DNA of 38,557 nucleotides from assembly GCA_001509375.1 (NCBI GenBank), contig LGFT01000010.1:1-38557 (forward strand), given 5' to 3'. The notes beneath the pieces are model-generated. The model was not told where the DNA came from. It saw only the letters and a list, made by a program, of their open reading frames with translations, and ran no database searches. The number at the start of each line of letters is the position of its first letter. Position 1 is the first letter of the stretch. This stretch comes from Methanothrix harundinacea (GTDB lineage: Archaea > Halobacteriota > Methanosarcinia > Methanotrichales > Methanotrichaceae). Positions 24,318 through 31,763 of the stretch are shown here, piece by piece. The translations under genes and the position numbers were made by a program.

Positions 24318-25826
24318 GTGAAAGGCGGGCCGACGACTGCGGACAGATTGCGAGAGGCTCTCTCCGACCTGAAGGTAGATCTCAGAATCTACGTTCCGGG
24401 TTACCCGATAACCGACGCCATCCCGGCCCTGGGAGAAGAAGCCTCGATGGCGACGAACGAGAAGGTGGCGATGGAGGTGGCCCTGGGGGCCTCGGTCACC
24501 GGAAGAAGATCGATCGTCCTGGTCAAGCACCTGGGGGTAAACATCCTCTCCGACCCCCTATCGATATCCCCGACCCACACCATCGGGGCGGGGCTGGTGG
24601 TCCTGGCGGGAGAGGACGTGGGACCCAAAGGGTCCCAGGCGGAGATGGATGTGAGAAACTATGGACCCCTCTGTGAGATTCCCGTTCTGGACCCGTGGAG
24701 CCCAGACCTCCTGGGCCAGGCCCTCTCCGAGGCCTTCGATCTATCGGAGAGGATCGGATCCCCCGCGATGGTCAGAACGACCTTTGAGTTCGGTGACGGA
24801 TCGGGAAGTTCTTCACCGGCCTTTGCAGAGACGGGAAAAGAAGAAAGGAGTGAGAAGGCGAGCCGACCAGGAACCTTCGACCGCTCGATCTGGAACCTGA
24901 CGGCTAAGGGGCGCCACCAGAGGTACCGGGGCGAGGTCCTGCCGCTCTTGACATCTGCCTCCGCCAGCACCACCCTCAACCTCCAGAGGGACGGCGAAGG
25001 GGACCTCGGGATCATAGCCTCGGGGAGGCCCGCCAGCCTGGCCCTGAATTTGGAGAAGAGATATCCCGTGCTGGTGGCGGGCTATTCCCACCCCCTCCCA
25101 GGGGACGCGATACGGGAGTTCATCCGAGGGCACGAGAAGGTTCTCGTCGTCGAGGAGCCCACCCCCTTCATCGAGGCCCGGCTCCAGATCTGCAAAAACG
25201 TCTTCGGGAAGATGACGGGCCATCTTCCCTGGGGAAGGATGGAGGCAGAGGATCTGAATAAGGCCCTGGAGCTGATCGAATCCGGCGCTGATCCGGGACC
25301 CGGACCCGCCCCCCAGAGGTTTTTGGACCGGCCGGCCTCCAAAAACATCTGCGACGACTGCCCCTACCGGCCAGTCTACGAGGCGGTCCGAGACTTAGGA
25401 GTCCCGGTGGCGGGGGATGCGGGCTGCAGCATCAGGGCGGTGAGACCGCCCCTGAAGGCGGTGGACGTCGTCTACGGCCTCGGCTCCTCGGTGGGGGTCG
25501 CCTCCGGCTTCGGAAGGAAAGGGGTCGCCCTCATCGGAGATTACGCCCTCGCCCACTCCGGCCTTTTGGGGCTCATCGACGCCGTAAACAAAAACAGAGA
25601 TGTCCTGGTGGTCCTCCTCAATAACGGCGTGGCGGCGATGACAGGAGGCCAGCCCGTCCCCGATATAACCTCCATCCTGGAGCGGATCGTTCTCGACTTG
25701 CAGACCATCGACCTTCCAAAGGATAGAGAGTCGATCATGGAGGTCCTGGCTGAGGAGCTGAAAAGGCCCGGCGTCTCCCTGGTGGTGGCGCGAGGAATCT
25801 GCCCCCGATACGTCTCTGCCACCTGA
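24318..25826 (+). CDS. TPP-dependent enzyme, indolepyruvate ferredoxin oxidoreductase alpha-like
   Basis: The 502-residue protein follows the order of domains in IorA: an N-terminal pyrimidine-binding domain (YVPGYPITD, ATNEKVAMEVALGASVTG), a middle domain (LVVEEPTPFIE near 275) and a C-terminal TPP-binding domain with G407-D408 (LIGDYALAHSG) and N435-N436. It is shorter than IorA and lacks the C-terminal ferredoxin domain with two [4Fe-4S] motifs; instead it has CDDC at C345/C348 before the TPP domain. No IorB-type gamma subunit gene is nearby. The start is GTG. It is tightly linked to marker 11, so a shared methanogen-specific task is likely; the substrate is unknown. Confidence 0.8.
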   Translation: MKGGPTTADRLREALSDLKVDLRIYVPGYPITDAIPALGEEASMATNEKVAMEVALGASVTGRRSIVLVKHLGVNILSDPLSISPTHTIGAGLVVLAGEDVGPKGSQAEMDVRNYGPLCEIPVLDPWSPDLLGQALSEAFDLSERIGSPAMVRTTFEFGDGSGSSSPAFAETGKEERSEKASRPGTFDRSIWNLTAKGRHQRYRGEVLPLLTSASASTTLNLQRDGEGDLGIIASGRPASLALNLEKRYPVLVAGYSHPLPGDAIREFIRGHEKVLVVEEPTPFIEARLQICKNVFGKMTGHLPWGRMEAEDLNKALELIESGADPGPGPAPQRFLDRPASKNICDDCPYRPVYEAVRDLGVPVAGDAGCSIRAVRPPLKAVDVVYGLGSSVGVASGFGRKGVALIGDYALAHSGLLGLIDAVNKNRDVLVVLLNNGVAAMTGGQPVPDITSILERIVLDLQTIDLPKDRESIMEVLAEELKRPGVSLVVARGICPRYVSAT

Positions 25827-25889
25827 TATTTCGATGCCTTCAAATTCCGAATTCCAGACCCTGATCCCCTTCTCTGAGTTTGAGGGTCT

Positions 25890-26726
25890 TCATAACACTA
25901 TCTCCGTTCCGACGTTGTTTAAGATAAACCGATCTGGAAACTCTGCCGCAAGAGTCGAGGCGGCGGCGAAGCCGGTGCAATGGGAGGGGGCGAGGATCTC
26001 GAGATCGAGGGCCCGAAGGGCTTCAATCGTCTTTGGGAGGTTGTCCTCCCCGCCAAAGCCGAGATGGGTTCCGCCGGCGACTCCCAGGACAGTGTCGACG
26101 CCCGTCACCCTCCCGGCGTGGATCAGGGTGTTGATCATCCCCGAGTGGGCACACCCCAAGAGGACGAAGAGGCCCCTCGCCAGGACCAGGACCAGAGCCT
26201 GATCGTCGAGGAGGGGATCGATCACGATCTCGCCATTTTCAGAGAGGATGACCTGATTCTCGTCTGTCCCCTCGAAATCGGTCGATCTTGGGACCTCGCC
26301 CGTGAGCCAGAGGCCGGAGGATATCTCCCGCGCATTCCTAGATAGGCTGAATTCGGCGCCCATCTCCTCCAGTGCCTCTCTATCGAAAGGAATTCCGTTC
26401 TGCCAGAGGACTCCGCCCCTTCGAGAGTACCTGGCATCGAAGACGTCGGGATGAGCATAGACAGGAACGGGTCCAGTCTCTTCGAGAAGGCTCGCCAGGC
26501 CCCCGGTGTGATCGTAATGGCCGTGGCTGAGAGCTATCGGGACTCCCGCCAGGTCTATCCCCAGAACTCGAGCATTGTGGACTGAAGTGGTGGTCTGGCC
26601 CGTATCGAATATCAGCCTTATGCCGCCAAACTCCACATAAGCCGAAAAGCCGTGCTCTGCCAGGACATCCCGTCTCAACCCAGCCGAGTTCTCGCATAGG
26701 GTGACCACCCTCATCTCCGGTTTCAA
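25890..26726 (-). CDS. metallo-beta-lactamase-fold hydrolase (COG1237 type)
   Basis: The 278-residue protein has the MBL metal motif H68-x-H70-x-D72-H73 (SHGHYDHTGG). Later ligands lie in LLGCAHSGMINT (about 193-204) and at its end in LAPSHCTGF. This set is typical of the COG1237 branch, which includes enzymes annotated as a dihydropterin ribofuranosylaminobenzene phosphate synthase; the actual reaction is unproven. The likely start is TTG at 26726 behind AAGGGGGA; ATG at 26714 is an alternative. It lies 42 bp downstream of trkH on the same strand. Confidence 0.82.
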   Translation of the reverse strand: MKPEMRVVTLCENSAGLRRDVLAEHGFSAYVEFGGIRLIFDTGQTTTSVHNARVLGIDLAGVPIALSHGHYDHTGGLASLLEETGPVPVYAHPDVFDARYSRRGGVLWQNGIPFDREALEEMGAEFSLSRNAREISSGLWLTGEVPRSTDFEGTDENQVILSENGEIVIDPLLDDQALVLVLARGLFVLLGCAHSGMINTLIHAGRVTGVDTVLGVAGGTHLGFGGEDNLPKTIEALRALDLEILAPSHCTGFAAASTLAAEFPDRFILNNVGTEIVL

Positions 26727-26768
26727 CTTAATTCGTCCCCCTTCAAAACTCCTTTTTTTAAGCTCATC

Positions 26769-28748
26769 TCAATTATTCCAGAAGTCGGGTATTAGCAGCA
26801 CCAGCACCGTTAGGATCTCAAGCCTCCCGATCCACATGCATATGATCAGGAGAAGCTTTCCAGGTCCAGGAACCTCCGAGTAGTCGTCCGTCGGGCCGAA
26901 GCGGTTGAAGGCGGGACCGACGTTTCCCAGGGACGAGGCGACGGCGGTGGCGGCGCTGACCATCTCGATCTCGCCTACGCCCCCCGACCTGGACCAGAAA
27001 GCACCCTCCGTCCTCTCGTAGACCTCCGAGAGGTTGAGAGGCCTTCGGTCCACCTCTATCCTCCTGGTGGCGTTCTCATAGGGGACAAAACAGGCGACGT
27101 AGCTGGAGGCCCTCGGGTCTGAGCCGAGGAGCTCCTCGGTCTCGATCCAGCCATGAGGCCCGAAGCAGACTATCTTCTCTCCCCCCTCAGCCCCGGATAC
27201 GAAGCAGACTATCTCCTCCGAAGCCGTCTCTTCCTCCGCAAGAGAACATACTGAGGCGAAGATCACCGAGGCTGTGGCGAAGATCAAGATGTAAAGGGCC
27301 ATGAAGATCATGATGGAGTGGATCACGTCCTCTTTGACGGGAGCCCCCTTCAGCTTCACCACAATTACGGCCTTAGGGTGGAGGGTCTTGAAGAGCTCCC
27401 GCCGGCAGTACCTCATCGTAAGAAGAATCCGGACGAGCTTTATCCCTCCCGTCGTCGACCCGGCGCAGGCACCGGTGAACATCAGCAAAAATAGGATCAG
27501 CTTTGCCGGGGTGGACCAGAGGTCGTAGTCGGCGGTGGCAAAGCCGGTGGAGGTGATGATCGAGACAACCTGGAAAGCCGCGGTTCTGAGGCGGAGGCCT
27601 GCCAGCTCGACACCATCAGGATCGTTTTCCTCTATTGAGAAGCTATTATCAACTCCGCCGATGAAGATGGCGACGATGATGGCGAAGAGAACGAGAAGGG
27701 AGTAGAATTTGAACTCGGGATCTCTGATCAGGCTCTTTCTGTCAACGTACATAGTCCGATAGTGGAGAGCGAAGTTCGCTCCAGAGAGGAACATGAAGAC
27801 TATCACGACCACCTCGATGAGGGGGCCGTTGAAGTCGAGGGCGTTGTAGTGGGCGACGCTCTCCACCCTTGGCGAAAAGCCGCCGGTCGAGACGGTGGAA
27901 AAGGTGGTGCAGATGGCGTCATATGCCGGCATCTTCGCCAGCATCAGAAGGAGAAACTCAGCTGCCGTGAGGACCATGTAGACGCCCCAGAGGATCTTGG
28001 CCGTCTCCTTGATCCGAGGCCTGATCAGGTCCTCCGTCGGTCCTGGAACCTCTGCCTTAAAGAGCTGGCGTCCCGCGACACCGAGGTTCGGCAGGATCGC
28101 TATAAAGAGGACGATAATTCCCATGCCGCCAAGCCACTGGGTGAAGCACCTCCAGAACAACAAGCCTCGGTAGGTTTCCGTCCCTTCCAGGCTTGGGCTG
28201 AGACTGGTCCCGCCTTCGAAATTGCTGTTGAGGTTGGCGTTGAGGATCGTCTCGTTTAGGGTCGATATGTTCGATGCCGTGAGGTTCGCCGAATCGGCTA
28301 AAGAACTCAGGGTACCGTTATGAAAGACCATCTGGGCGAGGGAGGCCGCGAGGCTCTGGCTGGCGGCGGTGGCGTTTATGATCCAGAGTCCATCGGCACC
28401 TCCCTCGCTGAGGATTGTAGCCCCCGTCGTGGTGAAGCCGGACATCGCCTCGAAGAGGGCGTCCATGGGGCCCAGGCCCAAAAATATGTAGGGGAGGGCC
28501 CCGGTAGCTGCTGCACCCAGCCATCCGAAGGCCACGAGGGCGAACCCCTCCTTGTTGGAGAGGACCTGCTCGTCTCCCAAAAATTCAGTGACAAATCCAA
28601 GAGAGAGGGTGAAAAGGGCAGGAGCTATGAAGGCTATCGCCCCCTCGACCTCGCCGTAGACGAGAGATACACCGGCGGGGATGAACATCAACGCCCCCAG
28701 CAGCTTCAAGAGAGTTCCAAAGACCTTGAGAAATACTCTGATCCTCAC
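26769..28748 (-). CDS. trkH: TrkH-type potassium transporter with two extracellular inserts
   Basis: The protein has the four pore repeats of the TrkH/KtrB family. Filter glycines appear in TTTGAT, STGGFSP, TSTGFATAD and SLGNVGPAF (about residues 106-111, 287-293, 399-408 and 606-614). It would import K+ with a cytoplasmic TrkA subunit, which is not in this window. At about 659 residues it is much longer than a normal TrkH (about 480). The extra length lies in two loops that face outward: about 115-195, with five N-x-S/T sites, and about 500-595, with four cysteines and two such sites. The frame opens at GTG 28757, but GTG at 28748 is well spaced from GGGGGAGG and is preferred. Confidence 0.88.
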   Translation of the reverse strand: MRIRVFLKVFGTLLKLLGALMFIPAGVSLVYGEVEGAIAFIAPALFTLSLGFVTEFLGDEQVLSNKEGFALVAFGWLGAAATGALPYIFLGLGPMDALFEAMSGFTTTGATILSEGGADGLWIINATAASQSLAASLAQMVFHNGTLSSLADSANLTASNISTLNETILNANLNSNFEGGTSLSPSLEGTETYRGLLFWRCFTQWLGGMGIIVLFIAILPNLGVAGRQLFKAEVPGPTEDLIRPRIKETAKILWGVYMVLTAAEFLLLMLAKMPAYDAICTTFSTVSTGGFSPRVESVAHYNALDFNGPLIEVVVIVFMFLSGANFALHYRTMYVDRKSLIRDPEFKFYSLLVLFAIIVAIFIGGVDNSFSIEENDPDGVELAGLRLRTAAFQVVSIITSTGFATADYDLWSTPAKLILFLLMFTGACAGSTTGGIKLVRILLTMRYCRRELFKTLHPKAVIVVKLKGAPVKEDVIHSIMIFMALYILIFATASVIFASVCSLAEEETASEEIVCFVSGAEGGEKIVCFGPHGWIETEELLGSDPRASSYVACFVPYENATRRIEVDRRPLNLSEVYERTEGAFWSRSGGVGEIEMVSAATAVASSLGNVGPAFNRFGPTDDYSEVPGPGKLLLIICMWIGRLEILTVLVLLIPDFWNN

Positions 28749-28757
28749 ACGCGCCAC

Positions 28758-29089
28758 CTCCCCCTCAAAGGGTGCCGGTCAATCCGATCCCTCGGAAGAA
28801 CCTCTACACCCTATTTTACGATGGTGGTCGCACCAATTTTAGTCAGGTATATAGATAATTCCTATCAGATGTTTCAGGGACCTCAATTGAATGCAGAGAA
28901 TGACCAGAAAAAATTTATAAATTAGATCCGAAATAAGCACCTTTATTTAAATTGAAGTATCCATTTTGAGATGGTCTGCCCCGACTTGACTCTTAAATCA
29001 GCAAGCAATTTGGGCTCATTGTCCTCGTTATCTCATCAGTATTAATATCATCCAGATTGATTTATATTTCTTAAAGGAATGGTTATAGT
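28758..29089. other. non-coding gap between trkH and aksA
   Basis: No gene is seen. The part next to trkH holds its ribosome site and a possible TATA element (TAAAATAG on the minus strand near 28812). The rest is AT-rich. An A-run at 28908-28913 would be a T6 tract for minus-strand transcripts from aksA and might terminate them, about 180 bp past its stop. No hairpin of note accompanies it. Confidence 0.4.
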
Positions 29090-30271
29090 CTAAAGGTCAG
29101 GATAGACTATCTCAATATCGAGGTCGTGGATCAGCTTTCGAAGCTCATCGCAGGAGATGGGGCGCTTGAACTCGCTGCATCTCTTCACCTTCTCGGCGAG
29201 AAGGCATATCTCATCCCTCTTGAGGTCGTAGCCCATCTTCTTAGTGATGTACTTTAGGGCCCGAGCGCCCGTGTGCTTTCCGATGATTATCCTCCTCGCC
29301 GACCCCACCATCTCCGGGGAGTAGAGCTCGTATGTACGAGGCTCCTCCAGAACCGCTGCCACGTGGATCCCCGACTCGTGGGCGAAGGCGTTCTCGCCGA
29401 CGACGGCCTTGTTCTTGGGCATGATAACCCCCGAGTAGCTCTGGACGAGCTTCGAAAGGGAGGTCAGCTTGGTGGTGTCGTACCGGTCGACGCCGTAATG
29501 GACCTTGAGGGCCACCATCAGCTCCTCCAGGGGGGTGTTCCCGCTCCTCTCGCCGATCCCGTTTACGGTGGTGTGAAGCTGTTTTGCTCCGGCCTCCGCC
29601 GCCGCCAGGGTATTGGCAAGGGCCATCCCCAGGTCGTCGTGACAGTGCATGCATATCGGGACGTTGACCTCCTTTTTGATCTCTCTGACGAGGTAATAGG
29701 TGGTCCTGGGGTTCATGATCCCCACTGTATCGGCGATGCTGACATAATCGGCCCCGCACTCCTCAGCCCTTCTGTAGAGCCTCTTCAGAAGCTCAAAGTC
29801 GGTTCGGGTGGCGTCCTCCGCCGAGAACCGAACGATGAGTCCGTGGTCCTTGGCGTACTCCACCGTCTCAAAGGCGCATTTGACGGCCTGGTCGCAGGTC
29901 ATGTGGAGCTTGTACTTCAGGTGGAGCTCAGAGGTGGCTATAAAGACGCTCACCATGTCCACGTCGCAGTCGAGGGCCGCATCCACATCTTTTGGGACGG
30001 ACCGGGAGAGAACTGAGATCTTCGAGTCGAGGCCGAGGTTGGAGACGTCCTGAACCGCCCTCTTCTCCGCCTCCGAGACGACGGGAAAGCCAGCCTCGAT
30101 GATCTCGACCCCCACCTCGTTCAGCTTGATGGCTATGTCCAGCTTCTCGTCGGGCCTGAAGACGACGCCGGGCATCTGCTCACCGTCTCTCAGGGTGACA
30201 TCGCAGACCTCGATGTCGATCTTGGGAGTCTTTGAGAGCTCTAAGAACTGATTGACGGAATAATCTGACAT
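29090..30271 (-). CDS. aksA: homocitrate synthase-type enzyme, probably AksA
   Basis: The 393-residue protein belongs to the DRE-TIM family of Claisen-type acyl-CoA condensing enzymes. The signature is DVTLRDGEQMPG (24-35), and HxH metal ligands are in CMHCHDDLGMALANT. The NGIGERSGNTPLEE stretch is also characteristic. It lacks the C-terminal leucine-regulatory domain of LeuA, which favours AksA, the homocitrate synthase that lengthens 2-oxoglutarate for coenzyme B synthesis. Citramalate or isopropylmalate synthase remain possible. It stands alone; the other aks genes are not in the window. GATTTAACC near 30300 on the minus strand could be the TATA box of a nearly leaderless mRNA. Confidence 0.78.
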   Translation of the reverse strand: MSDYSVNQFLELSKTPKIDIEVCDVTLRDGEQMPGVVFRPDEKLDIAIKLNEVGVEIIEAGFPVVSEAEKRAVQDVSNLGLDSKISVLSRSVPKDVDAALDCDVDMVSVFIATSELHLKYKLHMTCDQAVKCAFETVEYAKDHGLIVRFSAEDATRTDFELLKRLYRRAEECGADYVSIADTVGIMNPRTTYYLVREIKKEVNVPICMHCHDDLGMALANTLAAAEAGAKQLHTTVNGIGERSGNTPLEELMVALKVHYGVDRYDTTKLTSLSKLVQSYSGVIMPKNKAVVGENAFAHESGIHVAAVLEEPRTYELYSPEMVGSARRIIIGKHTGARALKYITKKMGYDLKRDEICLLAEKVKRCSEFKRPISCDELRKLIHDLDIEIVYPDL

Positions 30272-30520
30272 GTCGCCGAGATATGTGGCATCCTTGGGTT
30301 AAATCGGTTTCGAAGGAAATTGACGTCCGCCCCCTCAACCATTTTGTCGATCTCTGCTCTTCGATAGGACCTGATACTGTTACGTGGAATATCTTTGCAG
30401 ACTCGGGCTACGATAACATCTAGGGAAGCATTTGATAGATGATACTCGACCTTTTCAACGCCGCTATCTTATGAAACTAGCTTTACCTCACTCCAAAAAT
30501 GATGGGGGGGCGACCAGAGC

Positions 30521-31615
30521 CTACCACGATCGTGCGTGCTCTTTAGAGGCCAGAAGATCAGGCTGCCCTTCCTTCACCGCCGCTACCACAGCCTCCGCGA
30601 AGGCCTCGGAGGCCTCAGGGCAGCAGGCGGTGATGATCTTTCCGTCTCTGACCACCTGCTCGTCGGTGTAAGTCGCGCCCTTAGACTCTATGTAGGCGAT
30701 CGACTCGGAGTCGGGGAAGACCGTCGCCTTCCTGCCGCCGAGGAGCCATGCGTTCGCCAAGATCTTCGGGGCGACGCAGATGGCGCCGACGATCACGTCC
30801 TGATCTCGGGCAGAGCTTGCAATGCTGAGGTAGTCCGGCTCCTCGTAGAGCTCCAGATCGTCGACGCCGGGACCGCCGATGAAGACGACTGCCTCGTAGT
30901 CAGATAGATCAGCGTCGGCGACCCCCAGGTCGACGGCGACAGCGGTCCCATCCATTCCCAGAGCCACTTCTGTTCCTTTGGATGCTACAACGACCTCGAA
31001 GCCCTCGTCGAGGAATAGGGTCTCCGAGGCGCTAAACTCATCGTCGTTGAAGTCCTTTATTGGGATGACGATCAGGATCTTTCGGGCCTCTTCGGCAGGA
31101 GTTTCAGTGGACGCCGCAGCGGTGATCTCTTCAGTATCGTTAATGGCGATCTCGTCGCCATCCGCGCATTCTTCACCCGTTTCTACATATTCGGTCTCTT
31201 CGTATTCTTCTTGAATCTCTGAATATTCCTCGCCTCCCTCATAATCTTCGTAATATTCCCCGTCTTCGTACTCCTCATGGTCCCCGTACTCCTCTTCGTC
31301 CTCGTAATCCCCAGAGCATGGGACCAAGACGAAGTACGCCCCGTAGGTGCCGCAGTAGGGGCAATGATCTTCCGGATCGTAGGGGTTGAGGTACATGACC
31401 TCGCCCAAGATCGTTTGGTACTCGGTGGCGCTCTCATCCACCTGAACGTCGAGCGGGACGACGAGGCCGCAGTTGGGACACATCCAGCAGGTGTAGCCTT
31501 CCTCGTACCCGTCATAATATCCGCCGTCGTACCCGTCATAAAATTGGGTCAGAGAGGGGACGGCTCCAATGCCCAGCAGGATCAGCGCCGCTAAAAGTGT
31601 GGTGATGATTCTCAT
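30521..31615 (-). CDS. exported DJ-1/PfpI-family protein with zinc-ribbon-like head
   Basis: The 364-residue protein has a signal peptide (MRIITTLLAALILLGIGAVPS). A Cys-rich head follows: C43, C46-x2-C49 and C85-x2-C88, a plausible zinc-ribbon or rubredoxin-like site. A linker at about 101-165 is rich in Asp, Glu and Tyr. The DJ-1/PfpI domain spans about 178-350, with the nucleophile elbow Cys C280 (GAICVAPKILANAWLLGGR) and a likely partner acid E193 (NDDEFSASE). Family members are amidase, protease or glyoxalase-like enzymes, usually cytoplasmic. This one seems exported or membrane-anchored. It lies 148 bp downstream of the S-layer gene on the same strand. Its activity is unknown. Confidence 0.82.
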   Translation of the reverse strand: MRIITTLLAALILLGIGAVPSLTQFYDGYDGGYYDGYEEGYTCWMCPNCGLVVPLDVQVDESATEYQTILGEVMYLNPYDPEDHCPYCGTYGAYFVLVPCSGDYEDEEEYGDHEEYEDGEYYEDYEGGEEYSEIQEEYEETEYVETGEECADGDEIAINDTEEITAAASTETPAEEARKILIVIPIKDFNDDEFSASETLFLDEGFEVVVASKGTEVALGMDGTAVAVDLGVADADLSDYEAVVFIGGPGVDDLELYEEPDYLSIASSARDQDVIVGAICVAPKILANAWLLGGRKATVFPDSESIAYIESKGATYTDEQVVRDGKIITACCPEASEAFAEAVVAAVKEGQPDLLASKEHARSW

Positions 31616-31763
31616 GAACCTTGAAGGGAGATATATGTAAATAAATTTTTCCTAAGACATTCATGTTTTCCATCTGAAGTGGCCGAAAATGATATCGATT
31701 ATGGCCTTGTCGAGGCGGCGACGATGGGCACGTCAGGAGCTTGGGCGAAGACGGGGGGAGTGG

